64,000 nucleotides of DNA from Bacillus tuaregi (GCF_900104575.1 NZ_LT629731.1:2062462-2126461), one strand, 5' to 3'. Shown: positions 16,322 to 26,057, numbered from the stretch's first letter. Notes: generated by a model not told the origin, from the sequence alone. Translations and numbers: made by a program.

Positions 16322-18394
16322 ATGGACCGAATTCAGAAATACGAGCTAAGGCGAATTAATCAAAGTGATGAGTATGAAATCGTTCTTTATCTGGCAGAGG
16401 ATTTATCCGAGTTTGCTGATGAATTAGGTACGTTGCCTAAAGATAAGAAAACGGTGGTTTCACTTGCCAAACAGATTGTGAAACAACATTATCCCAATAT
16501 GAAGGTAACGATGGTCAAGGTTATCATCGGAGGCATGGCCGTTACGGCTATCCCATTTATGAGTGGGAATGTTTCAACTGCACAGGCATCCACTTCAGTA
16601 AATACAACTCAAGTAGCACAGGAGGATTCTATATATTATCAAGTGGCATCTGGAGACACTCTGTGGAATTTATCACAGAGGTTTAACACAACCGTTGATT
16701 TGATCAAACGAGCGAACAATCTTACGTCTGACAACTTAAACCTAAATCAGAAACTCATGATACCAAAAGCCATTCACACAGTAGGAACAGGAGACTATTT
16801 AACGGTGCTCGCTAAGAAATATGGCACAACCGTGTCTGCCATCAAGGTAGCAAACAGTTTAACGAATGATAGTACACAGCTTGGGCAAGTATTGATCATC
16901 CCAACCGTGATGAGCGGACAAACACAGCCTGCACCCGCTCCCGTTACTCAACAGCAGCCCGCACCTCCTGCCACTACACAGCCGCAGCCTGTAGAACAAA
17001 TCAACACCTATAGAGTGGTTGCTGGAGACAACTTATTCGCCATTGCCAATCGCTTTGGCACAACAGTCGATGCTTTACGAACAAGTAATAACCTTACAAC
17101 CGATTTATTACAGATTGGGCAAACCTTGACGATTCCATCGAAGGCAGCGATTGCCCCGCCACAAGGCAATACAGCTCCTGCTCCACAGCAAACCAATAGC
17201 ACATATACGGTAGTGGCAGGAGACAGTTTATCATTGATTGCGAAACGCTTTGGCATAACAGTCGATGCATTAAAAACAGCGAATCAATTATCAACGGATT
17301 TTTTACGGATTGGTCAGGTGTTAACCATTCCTACAGGAACCATCGCTCCAGAAACAGGTACGGTGCAGGTTAAGCCACCCCCTGTAGAAACAGCTGTACC
17401 TACAACCTATACAGTTGTAGCGGGTGATAACCTATGGGCCATTTCTCAACGGTTTGGAATAACCGTTCCACAACTAAAAAGCGCGAATCAATTAACGACT
17501 GATGCGTTACAAATTGGTCAAGCACTAACGATTCCTACTGGAACAACCGGGAGTAGTCAACCAGCTCCTGCAACAGGAACAACTGAGTCAGCTCCAACAC
17601 CGGCACCAGAGACTACGGCTGAAAATCGCGTCACTTTTACTTATTCAGTTCGCTCAGGGGACACACTCTATGCCATTGCTAAGAGGTATGACGTTCCAAT
17701 CGATAAGATTCGTTCGGCAAATCAATTAACATCGGATGCTTTACAGGTAGGGCAAGCACTGACGATACCGGATGGAATGAACGCACCTGAGCAGACAGGA
17801 GCCAATACCATTACTTATACAACTCATACGGTAGCTTCAGGTGATAATATTTGGGATTTGAGTGTCCGATATGGAATACCTCAGGCTGAATTGTTACGGG
17901 CAAATAATTTAACTACGAGCAGCAGACTTTCCATTGGTCAAAAATTAAAGGTTCCGGTCTATCATATTGCTGTCAAGCCCGTTATCAGTGAAAGACATGG
18001 CGAATTATTGGATTGGTGGAGTGAAGCCCAGTATATTTTCACGATTGGAAAAACGGCAAAAGTAACGGATTATGCAACAGGTAAAAGCTTTAATATCACG
18101 CGAACAGTAGGTGCTAATCACGCTGACAGTGAAACGGTGAGCATAAATGATACGAATATAGCCAAATCGATATGGGGCGGTTTCTCCTGGACGCCTCGAG
18201 CGGTCATTCTTGAAATCGATGGCAGAAGGATTGCCGCCAGTATGAGCTTTATGCCTCATGAACGTGAATACATTGCCAACAACGGCATTACCGGCCATTT
18301 TGATGTATACTTCGGGAACAGCACGAGACATGTAGACGGAAAACCTGACGCATCACACCAAAAACAAGTTGAAAGAGCCGCCGGCCTTAAATAA
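16322..18394 (+). CDS. Multi-LysM cell-wall protein with a conserved C-terminal domain
   Basis: A 690-residue protein with seven LysM peptidoglycan-binding repeats at about residues 104-150, 152-197, 236-281, 296-340, 362-406, 442-486 and 503-550, joined by Pro/Thr/Gln-rich linkers. Each repeat has the V-x-x-G-D-x-L-x-x-I-A/S-x-R-F/Y pattern. The N-terminus is odd: about 60 hydrophilic residues come before a hydrophobic stretch (MVKVIIGGMAVTAIPF) that ends in VSTAQA, like a delayed signal sequence. The last 130 residues form a separate domain with conserved-looking ANHADSE, WGGFSWTPRAV, MPHE and GHFDVYFG segments, perhaps an enzymatic or sugar-binding unit. It likely binds the wall or the spore cortex. 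It is a single-gene unit with its own terminator. Confidence 0.8.
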   Translation: MDRIQKYELRRINQSDEYEIVLYLAEDLSEFADELGTLPKDKKTVVSLAKQIVKQHYPNMKVTMVKVIIGGMAVTAIPFMSGNVSTAQASTSVNTTQVAQEDSIYYQVASGDTLWNLSQRFNTTVDLIKRANNLTSDNLNLNQKLMIPKAIHTVGTGDYLTVLAKKYGTTVSAIKVANSLTNDSTQLGQVLIIPTVMSGQTQPAPAPVTQQQPAPPATTQPQPVEQINTYRVVAGDNLFAIANRFGTTVDALRTSNNLTTDLLQIGQTLTIPSKAAIAPPQGNTAPAPQQTNSTYTVVAGDSLSLIAKRFGITVDALKTANQLSTDFLRIGQVLTIPTGTIAPETGTVQVKPPPVETAVPTTYTVVAGDNLWAISQRFGITVPQLKSANQLTTDALQIGQALTIPTGTTGSSQPAPATGTTESAPTPAPETTAENRVTFTYSVRSGDTLYAIAKRYDVPIDKIRSANQLTSDALQVGQALTIPDGMNAPEQTGANTITYTTHTVASGDNIWDLSVRYGIPQAELLRANNLTTSSRLSIGQKLKVPVYHIAVKPVISERHGELLDWWSEAQYIFTIGKTAKVTDYATGKSFNITRTVGANHADSETVSINDTNIAKSIWGGFSWTPRAVILEIDGRRIAASMSFMPHEREYIANNGITGHFDVYFGNSTRHVDGKPDASHQKQVERAAGLK

Positions 18395-18400
18395 GACTGT

Positions 18401-18433
18401 AAATCGACAGGTGAAAGGTACCTGTCGATTTTG
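18401..18433 (+). terminator. Terminator of the LysM gene
   Basis: A 12-bp stem, aaatcgacaggt with acctgtcgattt, encloses a short gaaagg loop and is followed by ttg. It lies 7 bp after the stop codon and between converging genes, so it may serve both strands. Confidence 0.75.
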
Positions 18434-18456
18434 TGATTGATCACCATCATGATCCA

Positions 18457-19449
18457 TTAGTGGTGACGATCTTCCATTTGTGGGGGTTCTTCAAACCATC
18501 CGTTTTTAATTTTAATTTCAATCCCTTCCTGGGCATAGGTATATATATCCTTTGCCAGCACAAAAGCCTTCATGGCTAAATCATTTCTTAAACTAAAAAA
18601 TCCACCTGTTCCAGATCCTACTAACCCGAAGCCATTCAGGATATAAATGCAGTGCAACATTAATTTATCTGAAAAGGGAGGAACAGTTGATGAGGTTACC
18701 GTAGCACCAGAGGCGGCAGATAGCTGAACGTCGGCCTCTAAAAGCAGCTCTTCCATCATTTTGACCTGTTTCTTAGCCAACTCTTTTCCTTTTAAGAAAT
18801 ATTTTCTGGCTTCTTTGTTTTCGGCGCATTGAGCAAAGCCTGTAATTAACTGCATCCCAATATTATTTACCTCAAGATTATGGTGAAGGATGCCGACTTC
18901 CAGATTATTTAATGGCCTTTTATCACCAATGAGTTTAAAACCTTCCATATATTTTTTACTTTTAATGAATTCCGTTTTCTTTGGCATTGTAACTTTGGGA
19001 GGCAGAGTTAGAATTCCTTTTTCAAGTAAATAGGTAGTTGAAAGCTTATAGATTTTTTGTGTAACGGTGGTGAGACCCTCATAGATCCCCATGACCTTTT
19101 TATTGTAGGACATGTTAAAACCAAGAGTGTACAGCCCCATACTGACTTCCTTTAACACCCGGACAAACATAATGTCAAAGCCGTTATCATACAATTTGGG
19201 TGCCTCGAGATTCACATCTTCTGCAGTAAAACCAACTGGTATCACCATTCCTTGTTCAGAAAAGAGGGTTTCCATCTCTTTTACATAAAAATCAAGCTCC
19301 TGCCATAGGCCGCCTAAAATATTCCTTGCCTTCGGGTCATCTGCGGTTTCAATAAAATATTCGAGCATTCGCATAATCAAGGTTTTTTCCTGGTAGGTCT
19401 GCCAAAGTGAGCCAACCTCAGATACATTGATTGGATTTGTTAAAACCAA
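18457..19449 (-). CDS. DUF3231-family protein
   Basis: A 330-residue, mostly helical protein built of two similar halves of about 165 residues, each a predicted four-helix bundle like the ferritin-like DUF3231 family of bacilli. The halves align at LWQTYQEKTLIMRMLEYFIETADDPKARNILGGLW and the region around GILHHNLEVNNIGMQLITGFAQCAENKEARKYFLKG. His, Glu and Cys residues occur at positions where ferritin-like proteins bind metal, but ligands cannot be assigned safely. No signal peptide is seen. Upstream of the start aggaggttacc supplies a ribosome binding site. Function is unknown; related proteins are common in sporeformers. Confidence 0.75.
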   Translation of the reverse strand: MVLTNPINVSEVGSLWQTYQEKTLIMRMLEYFIETADDPKARNILGGLWQELDFYVKEMETLFSEQGMVIPVGFTAEDVNLEAPKLYDNGFDIMFVRVLKEVSMGLYTLGFNMSYNKKVMGIYEGLTTVTQKIYKLSTTYLLEKGILTLPPKVTMPKKTEFIKSKKYMEGFKLIGDKRPLNNLEVGILHHNLEVNNIGMQLITGFAQCAENKEARKYFLKGKELAKKQVKMMEELLLEADVQLSAASGATVTSSTVPPFSDKLMLHCIYILNGFGLVGSGTGGFFSLRNDLAMKAFVLAKDIYTYAQEGIEIKIKNGWFEEPPQMEDRHH

Positions 19450-19671
19450 GTAGGTAACCTCCTAAAAAAATGTAAACAACTTAAGATTTGAATATATAGA
19501 CATAATTAGAATAACCAAAAAGGGGAAAACGATACCAAGCTTTGCTGCTGATACCGTCCTCGTTCCTACTGAATTTCACAAAATTTATAATAATATAAAT
19601 TTTATCCTAAACATGTTAGTATGAATGTTAGAGAATGAACAGAAAGATGAAAGGAAGGGTGAGAAGTAACC

Positions 19672-20214
19672 TTGAATCTAGACGAATCGAAAATAGCCTT
19701 ATCGCTAAGAGGTAAAAATGGAATTGGTTTTTTATTATCCGGACTCATCATATGGATCATTATTACCGTCATTTTCTTACTTTCGATTGGTAACTATGAG
19801 AAAAGTGTTTTTATGCTATTTTCCACTGGCCTAATGTTTCCTCTATCTGTTGTTTTATCTACAGTCATTAAAGCAGATTGGAAAAGTAAGGATATTCCTC
19901 TAGGAAGCCTCGGTTTTTATTTAAACATTGCTCAAATGATTTATTTTCCTATCCTTTTCTGGGCGATTGGTAAAAGCCCGGCGGACACGGTCATGTTTTT
20001 TGCCATTATAACAGGCGCTCATTTTTTTCCTTATGGATGGTTATATCATGCAAAACCTTTTTATTTCATGGCACCATTCATATCGGTCTTCATCACAGCA
20101 CTTGGATGGTATCTGGATGGCGAGAGTCTGTGGTTAATACCGATGTCAATGGTTTTTCTTTTACTGGTGTTAATTATTTGGCTTTATTTTGATTACAAAA
20201 ATAAACGAAAATAA
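19672..20214 (+). CDS. Six-segment integral membrane protein, DUF7010-like
   Basis: A 180-residue membrane protein with about six hydrophobic segments (near residues 18-40, 45-63, 80-98, 105-122, 128-148 and 152-172) and a charged C-terminus (YFDYKNKRK). It begins at TTG; the ggaagggtgagaag site upstream supports that start. It resembles small uncharacterised membrane proteins of bacilli. No catalytic or transport motif is recognisable. It is transcribed alone and ends at a strong shared terminator with the converging ABC permease gene. Confidence 0.7.
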   Translation: MNLDESKIALSLRGKNGIGFLLSGLIIWIIITVIFLLSIGNYEKSVFMLFSTGLMFPLSVVLSTVIKADWKSKDIPLGSLGFYLNIAQMIYFPILFWAIGKSPADTVMFFAIITGAHFFPYGWLYHAKPFYFMAPFISVFITALGWYLDGESLWLIPMSMVFLLLVLIIWLYFDYKNKRK

Positions 20215-20244
20215 TGTGCATCCAGACCTCATTCCAGCTAAACA

Positions 20245-20280
20245 AAAACGCGATTAGCATGTGGGCTAATCGCGTTTTCT
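20245..20280. terminator. Bidirectional terminator between converging genes
   Basis: A perfect stem, aaaacgcgattagc with gctaatcgcgtttt, has an atgtgg loop and A/T runs on both sides. It lies between the plus-strand membrane protein gene and the minus-strand FtsX-type permease gene, serving both. Confidence 0.92.
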
Positions 20281-20281
20281 T

Positions 20282-22864
20282 TTAAATATTTTCCTGCTTC
20301 AAGCTTTCGATAATGTTATCATTCTTTATTTTCGAAATCGAATACAGCATCGCTGAGCCGACAATCAAGAAAATCACAATGATAACCAATAGAATACTCA
20401 TCCACGGAAGGCTAAATTCATACTCGAAGGTGTAGCCGGTGGAGCGATGAATCCCGAACATAACAAGCACGCTGAGTGGCAGACCATAGAGTAAAGCCTT
20501 TACGCCATAAAAAATACTTTCATAATGAATCATCTTATTAAAGCCCTTCGGCGTCATACCCACGGACCTGAGCATTGCAAATTCCCGTTTTCGCAGGGAA
20601 ATGCTGGTTGAGATTGTATTAAAGATATTAGCAACTGAGATGAAAGAAATAAGCGTAATAAACCCATAAGTGAAGACAGACAGCAAGATTATCATCTGTT
20701 CCTCTTGTTGGCGCTGCTGATAGACATTGTATACTTGGAGATTCGTTTCTTTTCGATCTTCAATCGCTGTTTGAGTCGCCATTGGATCCGTACTGTTTAG
20801 ATGGACATAAGTGCCTACTTCCTCTGGGTCAATCCCTAACTGCTCCATGCTGGTTTCGGGGACGATTATATTTAAGCCACCTAGAGAAGGAGTATGAACG
20901 CCCATTGGAACTTGGTCTGTTAGAGCACCAATTTCAACACTGCTCAAAAATTCTCGTTGTAGCTGTTCATTAGGGTTATCTCCGTTAGGGATATTAGATA
21001 AGTCAAGGGTATCTCCCACCTCTGCTTCAATCGTTTTGGACTCAATAAATTTTTTCGATAGATAATCTTCATAGGAGGTTTGATTGATGATAATCGCTCT
21101 TGGTGTATCTTGCTGGTAAAAAGCATCAGCGTTTACACCGATTTGTTCCGCATAGTCTTTAAAGCTTTTTTGATCCAAGCCATGCACGGTCACAAAATAA
21201 GGGAACTTACCATCCTCAAGTTCCTGGTTATGCTCTTTGATTTGCGTTTTCAGCTGAGCTGGAAGCTTATCCATCTCAACTAGGGCATCCAATTGTGCTT
21301 CCTTCATGATGGAAGCTTTGGTAACATGTTCTAACTCGGTTAACTCAGCAAGCTTATGCCACTCTAATTCGCTAGAGTATATTTGAATATCAAACTGTAT
21401 ATCATTTTGCGACATCGAAAGTGACTTTTTCAGATTATCGGTAAAATAACTGACCGATAAAAACAAAACAATGCTAATCACAAGTGAAAACACGGTGGCC
21501 AAATATCGCTTTTTATTTCTTTTGACATTCTTCAGACCAATTTCCGCTTCCAATCCAAACACTTTTCGTACAAGCTTAGAGGTTTTTACCGTTTTCCCTG
21601 ACAGCTTGATGTCATGGGTTTGGCGTATGGCATCAATTGCTGACACTCTTGAAGCCTTTCGTGCTGGGATATAGGTGGATATAAAGATGGTTACAATTGA
21701 AATTCCACAGGCAATCAAAAGGGAAGAAGGTGTCACGACTAGCTCTAGCTTTTCAGAAACCCCAAGTGCACTCTGGAGGAACTTGTTGATAAAAGCAAAG
21801 GTAATCCCAATCCCTCCAAGTCCTGCAAGAATTCCAATCGGAATACTAATTGCTCCAATCACCGAGCCTTCAAAAAAGACAGAATTTCGTTTCTGCTTTT
21901 TCGTCGCACCAACACTTGAAAGCATCCCTAAATGTCTGGCCCGCTCAGATACACTTATGGCAAACGCATTATAAATTAAAGCGACAGAGCCGATGATAAT
22001 GACAGCCATAATAATACCGGCTAGAGAAAAAAGCGTCATCCGCAGGTTATCATTTTTCGTTAGACCATAATAGCGTAAGAGCTCGGTATTATAATGAAAC
22101 TTTTCAATCTTATGGGCTTGGGCGAGAGTTTCTACATGGTCATAAAAGGAACGATTTATTTTCTTCCATACCACAAACGCGTCAACCTTTTCACTTAAAG
22201 TCTGTTCATCCACGTAGCCAATAACGGTGTAACCTGGGGACCAGCTCGTTTCCCAAGAGGGGCGTTCAATCGTCCCAACGATTTTCACCGTTTTGGTTTC
22301 GTTTATTTTCAGCTCTTCATTGATAGTCTCGTCCTTCCATTTAAGGAAGTCCGTTTGCGTGAGTGTCTTTTCGTTTTCCTTGTCCCAACGGTCACCAATG
22401 TCGACTGTGATCTCTTCGCCGATTCTGTACTCGACTTTCGCATTACTCTCAATCGCTTCAGAAATCGCGATTTCATTCTCATTGCGGGGAAGTCTGCCTT
22501 CTAGCACTTCAATCGGGAAGTGCTCCATACCTGTTTTGTTATAGTTTTTAAAATATAGGTAAGGTTTATTGATGTTATTTGAGTCTTCTAGTGCAGCATA
22601 GCCATCGCTAGAGAGAATGACCGATTTGGTTTCACTGTCCTTCGCAATCGCCTCGATTTGCTCTGGTGTAACATTTTGATATTGAACATGCCATTCTCCA
22701 TTGTCACTAATTTCCTGGCGAATCATTAGGTCTAAAAAAGAAACACCCAATGTCGCCACAGCGGTTATCATGGCTACTGAAATGATGACCCCGATAATGG
22801 TTACGAGGGAGCGGCGTTTGTTTTCTTTTAAATGCCTAATGGTTACTTTATTGATGATATTCAC
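20282..22864 (-). CDS. FtsX/MacB-type ABC transporter permease
   Basis: An 860-residue permease with two FtsX-like units. An N-terminal membrane segment (about 18-40) is followed by a large extracytoplasmic part (about 45-270) and three membrane segments (275-420). A second unit follows, with a membrane segment near 455, another extracytoplasmic domain (480-735), and three segments at the C-terminus. The SSVGATKKQK and SVGMTPKGFNK loops are the typical coupling motifs. Permeases of this type, paired with a MacB-like ATPase and a two-component system, act in antimicrobial peptide resistance or lipoprotein handling rather than classic import. It overlaps the ATPase gene by 4 bp. The ATPase is its partner; the substrate is unknown. 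Confidence 0.88.
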   Translation of the reverse strand: MNIINKVTIRHLKENKRRSLVTIIGVIISVAMITAVATLGVSFLDLMIRQEISDNGEWHVQYQNVTPEQIEAIAKDSETKSVILSSDGYAALEDSNNINKPYLYFKNYNKTGMEHFPIEVLEGRLPRNENEIAISEAIESNAKVEYRIGEEITVDIGDRWDKENEKTLTQTDFLKWKDETINEELKINETKTVKIVGTIERPSWETSWSPGYTVIGYVDEQTLSEKVDAFVVWKKINRSFYDHVETLAQAHKIEKFHYNTELLRYYGLTKNDNLRMTLFSLAGIIMAVIIIGSVALIYNAFAISVSERARHLGMLSSVGATKKQKRNSVFFEGSVIGAISIPIGILAGLGGIGITFAFINKFLQSALGVSEKLELVVTPSSLLIACGISIVTIFISTYIPARKASRVSAIDAIRQTHDIKLSGKTVKTSKLVRKVFGLEAEIGLKNVKRNKKRYLATVFSLVISIVLFLSVSYFTDNLKKSLSMSQNDIQFDIQIYSSELEWHKLAELTELEHVTKASIMKEAQLDALVEMDKLPAQLKTQIKEHNQELEDGKFPYFVTVHGLDQKSFKDYAEQIGVNADAFYQQDTPRAIIINQTSYEDYLSKKFIESKTIEAEVGDTLDLSNIPNGDNPNEQLQREFLSSVEIGALTDQVPMGVHTPSLGGLNIIVPETSMEQLGIDPEEVGTYVHLNSTDPMATQTAIEDRKETNLQVYNVYQQRQQEEQMIILLSVFTYGFITLISFISVANIFNTISTSISLRKREFAMLRSVGMTPKGFNKMIHYESIFYGVKALLYGLPLSVLVMFGIHRSTGYTFEYEFSLPWMSILLVIIVIFLIVGSAMLYSISKIKNDNIIESLKQENI

Positions 22865-23544
22865 GGACGAATCACCTCATCCTTGGCAATCCTGCCATCT
22901 TCAATCGAAATGATGCGGTCTGCTTGAAGAGCGATGCGTTCATCATGGGTGATGACCATCAAGGTTTGATTGTAAGTTTTGTTGAACATTTTCAGCAGTT
23001 CCATGATTTCCTTGCTGTTTTGACTATCCAGGTTACCTGTCGGTTCGTCGGCAAGCATAATCGCAGGAAGGCTGATTAAGGCACGTCCGATGGATACACG
23101 CTGCTGCTGACCGCCTGAAAGCTGGTTAGGTAGGTGGGAAAGGCGTTCGTTCAAGCCCAAAATCTCAACCACCTTGTTAAAATGGGCCGAATCCACCTTT
23201 TGTTCATCCAAAAGCATCGGGAGTGTAATATTTTCTTCTACCGTAAGGATGGGTATCAGATTGTAAAATTGATAAATTAAGCCAATTTGTCTTCGTCTAA
23301 AAATAGCTAGCTGTGTTTCATTCAAATCATAAATATCGGTTCCATCAATCAGCACTTTTCCACTCGTTGGACGATCGACACCGCCTAGTAAATGAAGCAG
23401 GGTGGACTTTCCTGAACCAGATGGTCCAATGATGCAAACAAAATCGCCTTTTTTCACGGAAAAAGAAACATCATCAAGGGCTTTAACCGCTGTTTCACCC
23501 TTGCCATACACCTTTGAAAGATTTTTAACTTCTAATATATTCAT
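22861..23544 (-). CDS. ABC transporter ATP-binding protein, MacB/LolD-like
   Basis: A 227-residue ATPase with Walker A GPSGSGKSTLLHLLGG near residue 40, Q-loop in YQFYNLIP, signature LSGGQQQRVSIGRAL near 142, Walker B IMLADEPTGNLDS near 160 and switch His in ITHDE near 197. This is the typical partner of FtsX-like permeases. The start has a ggaggcaatc site. A 27-bp array of 11-bp-spaced direct repeats lies about 50 bp upstream, which marks the promoter as the likely target of the linked response regulator. Confidence 0.92.
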   Translation of the reverse strand: MNILEVKNLSKVYGKGETAVKALDDVSFSVKKGDFVCIIGPSGSGKSTLLHLLGGVDRPTSGKVLIDGTDIYDLNETQLAIFRRRQIGLIYQFYNLIPILTVEENITLPMLLDEQKVDSAHFNKVVEILGLNERLSHLPNQLSGGQQQRVSIGRALISLPAIMLADEPTGNLDSQNSKEIMELLKMFNKTYNQTLMVITHDERIALQADRIISIEDGRIAKDEVIRP

Positions 23545-23577
23545 GTGATTGCCTCCATCATTTCTTTGTATGATGTC

Positions 23578-23620
23578 AGTATATCGAGCCAGTATGACTT
23601 TAACGTGACTCTAAAGTGAC
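23578..23620 (-). promoter_or_regulatory. Direct-repeat operator and promoter of the FtsX-type ABC operon
   Basis: Read on the minus strand, gtcac, gtcac and gtcat occur at 23620, 23609 and 23598 (5' ends), exactly 11 bp apart. A tatact -10 element follows at 23583-23578 and the ATPase gene begins at 23544. The tandem spacing is that of OmpR-family response regulators, and such a regulator (24689-25372) lies upstream in the same direction. Binding is inferred. Confidence 0.65.
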
Positions 23621-23682
23621 AATTTATTCACTTAAGCGGTGAAAGGGAGGGGATGAGTTATGATGGATGAAAAAAAGCAGGA

Positions 23683-24696
23683 TTATATCACCTGCTTGAA
23701 AAACTTAATCTGGAATTGACTCCCGGCACCAGGCTGACTTTGCACCTCAATATCCCCCCGCTGACTCGTAATAATACTGTACGCCATCGCAAGCCCGATT
23801 CCGACACTATCCTCACTTGCGTTTTTTCCTTTGTAAAAGCGTTTGAAAATGTAGGGGAGTTCCTCCTTAGGGATTCCTTTGCCATTGTCACGAATGATGA
23901 TTTCTGTGAATAAAGCATTCTCTGTGTAGTGAATGTCGATTTCGCCGCCTTCTGCCGTGTGCTCCACACAGTTTTTGATAATATTTATGAGTGCTTCTGC
24001 TGTCCACTTGAAATCACCGAAAAAAGTGGCCTCTTGCTCGCCCTTGACAGTAAGGCTTTGCATTTTAATGTCCATTGGTACTAATAATGGCTCGACGGCT
24101 GCTTGAATGAGCGCATCGACCATGACTGTTTCTTTTTTAAAATTAATCGTACCGGCATCGATTTTGGACAGCTTTAAGAGGGAAGATACAAGCCATTCCA
24201 TGCGCTCCAGCTGAACCTGTAGATTCCGAGTAAATTCCGCTCGTTTTTCATCATCCAAGCGTGGATCACATAATAAATCCGCCATCACCACCATCGAGGT
24301 GAGGGGGGTTTTTAATTGATGCGAGACATCTGAAATCGCATTGGTCAGCTTGGCTTTATCCTCTTGCAAAACAGCCCCATGCTCAGAAAGCATTTTCGTC
24401 ACTTTGTAAAGATGACTTTTTAAAATGCTTAACTCTCCTTCATGGTTATCACGAACATCCAACTGAAAGTTCCCAGAGCTAATTTCCTGTAAATAGCCTG
24501 AAAGTCTTTCAATTTCACGGTAGCGCCAGTTCGTGAACATCAGCGTACTGCCTATCAGAAGGATAGAGACCACAATCACCAGGACAGCGGAGGCGAGGGA
24601 AAGGAAAATAGCGGCTACCGTAAAGGCAATTCCGCTAATCAGGAGAAGAGTGGCAAGTAATAATTGAATTTCGCGGTTACGAAGCAATTCAATCAC
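23683..24696 (-). CDS. Intramembrane-type sensor histidine kinase
   Basis: A 337-residue kinase with two closely spaced membrane segments (about 12-32 and 35-55) and almost no external loop, followed by a HAMP-like linker. The H-box DVSHQLKTPLTSM places the phospho-acceptor at His126, and the N-box (ALINIIKNCVEH), G1 (IRDNGKGIP), F and G2 (SVGIGLAMAY) boxes follow. This short-loop plan is that of kinases that sense through a partner ABC transporter or the membrane. It overlaps the response regulator gene by 8 bp. The ABC genes lie 139 bp downstream behind their own operator. Confidence 0.9.
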   Translation of the reverse strand: MIELLRNREIQLLLATLLLISGIAFTVAAIFLSLASAVLVIVVSILLIGSTLMFTNWRYREIERLSGYLQEISSGNFQLDVRDNHEGELSILKSHLYKVTKMLSEHGAVLQEDKAKLTNAISDVSHQLKTPLTSMVVMADLLCDPRLDDEKRAEFTRNLQVQLERMEWLVSSLLKLSKIDAGTINFKKETVMVDALIQAAVEPLLVPMDIKMQSLTVKGEQEATFFGDFKWTAEALINIIKNCVEHTAEGGEIDIHYTENALFTEIIIRDNGKGIPKEELPYIFKRFYKGKNASEDSVGIGLAMAYSIITSQRGDIEVQSQPGAGSQFQIKFFKQVI

Positions 24697-25372
24697 CGAC
24701 CTTATAACCCATGCCTCTAATCGTCTTGATGATGGTTGGGCTTTGCGGATGGTCTTCTAGCTTTTCTCGTAATCTTTTAATATAGACGGTTAAGGTATTG
24801 TCGTTGACAAAATCACCGCCCACATCCCAAATCTGATCGAGCAGCTGAGCTCTTGTGAGAATTTGTCCAATATGATTGGCAAAAATCAGGAGCAACCGAT
24901 ATTCTAATGCCGTCAATAAGATTTCCTTGCCATCTTTATAGACCTTTCCATCCAATAGGTTAATTTGAATATTTTTAATTTCGATAAGGTTTTTCGGTTG
25001 AGTATCGCGATGATAACGGCGGTAGACCGATTTAATTCTAGATATAAGCTCACGAATGCGAAAGGGCTTTGTAATATAATCATCCGCGCCCATATCAAGA
25101 CCCATGACCACGTTTACTTCATCATCATAAGCGGTTAAAAAGATGACCGGAATATCTCGGCGTTTTTTCACCAACTGACATAGGTCGTAGCCGCTGCCAT
25201 CCGGCAGATTGAGGTCAAATAGGCATAAATCGATTTCATCTATTTGATTATGTATGATATCTGTTGCTGCTGCTGCATGATAACACAGCACGGTTTCATA
25301 ATCCTCTTGCTTCAAGGAGTACTCTAATCCTGAAGCGATGGTGCGATCATCTTCGACCAATAGAATTTTCAT
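24689..25372 (-). CDS. OmpR-family response regulator
   Basis: A 227-residue response regulator. The receiver domain has VEDDRT, the phosphorylation site Asp53 in LFDLNLPDGSG and the Lys in TKPFRIREL near residue 104. The winged helix (about 130-225) includes LTALEYRLLLIF and NTLTVYIKRLREKLED. It overlaps the kinase gene and would activate the MacB/FtsX-type transporter downstream through the 11-bp repeats at 23594-23620. The order RR-HK-ATPase-permease resembles Bce/Yxd-type peptide-sensing modules. Confidence 0.92.
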   Translation of the reverse strand: MKILLVEDDRTIASGLEYSLKQEDYETVLCYHAAAATDIIHNQIDEIDLCLFDLNLPDGSGYDLCQLVKKRRDIPVIFLTAYDDEVNVVMGLDMGADDYITKPFRIRELISRIKSVYRRYHRDTQPKNLIEIKNIQINLLDGKVYKDGKEILLTALEYRLLLIFANHIGQILTRAQLLDQIWDVGGDFVNDNTLTVYIKRLREKLEDHPQSPTIIKTIRGMGYKVGD

Positions 25373-25632
25373 TCATTTCACCCTAACATTCCGTTATTTA
25401 CTGTTACATCTTACTGAAAGAGGAGGCGACCGTCAAAAAAAAAAGAGTGATTAATATTAGAGCATGGTTCGAGGCGATGAAAAAACAAGATGACCCAAAA
25501 AAATCACACTTTTTGGGTTACACATGTAAATAATAAGCTATCATGAAAATAAGAGTAACTGGAAAATGAAGTGCACTGGGCAAAAAATACAAATTTAGAT
25601 TGTCATTTAAGCATTGAAGGGGGAATGAGTGA

Positions 25633-25983
25633 ATGCAAAACCCTATTGAATTCAAAATATCCTTATCACCGTTTGAAGCAGCAAATATGATTCTAAGTGC
25701 ACCAACAGCGAAGGATGATTTAGTCTATTGGGAACATCATTTAGTTGGAGACGAAGGGAAACAAATCTGTACCTTTATCTTTGAAAGGTATTATTTCCGG
25801 ACAAGCGGCAGGGCGACGCTAACGGTCATCTTAGAAAATTTCGATGGAGAAAATAAGGTAAGATGTATCCCTTCAGGAAGTGCTGAGAGCCTCTTCAATG
25901 TCGATTTTGGAGCAAGCAAGAATTTTATTGATTGGATACGGGATGTACTAAAAGAATTCGTTTTGAAAGAACCTCATGAATAA
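25633..25983 (+). CDS. Small cytosolic protein, DUF6054-like
   Basis: A 116-residue protein with no signal peptide or membrane segment. It has alternating beta-like stretches (YWEHHLVGDEGKQICTFIFERYYF, TLTVILENF) and a C-terminal helix (NFIDWIRDVLKEFV). This pattern fits the small DUF6054 family of bacilli. A gggggaatgagtga site precedes the ATG. Function is unknown. It stands alone between the two-component system and a membrane protein gene. Confidence 0.65.
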   Translation: MQNPIEFKISLSPFEAANMILSAPTAKDDLVYWEHHLVGDEGKQICTFIFERYYFRTSGRATLTVILENFDGENKVRCIPSGSAESLFNVDFGASKNFIDWIRDVLKEFVLKEPHE

Positions 25984-26057
25984 TCTGTTTCATGTTAGGT
26001 TTATCTCATCGCAATCCTAACGATTAACTAAAGTATCCTACTAGGAGGAGAGTTAAT

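Noticed and set aside
25491-25520. Hairpin acccaaaaa/tttttgggt as terminator
   Set aside because: The stem is short and AT-rich and it lies upstream of the minus-strand response regulator gene, where no transcript needs to end.
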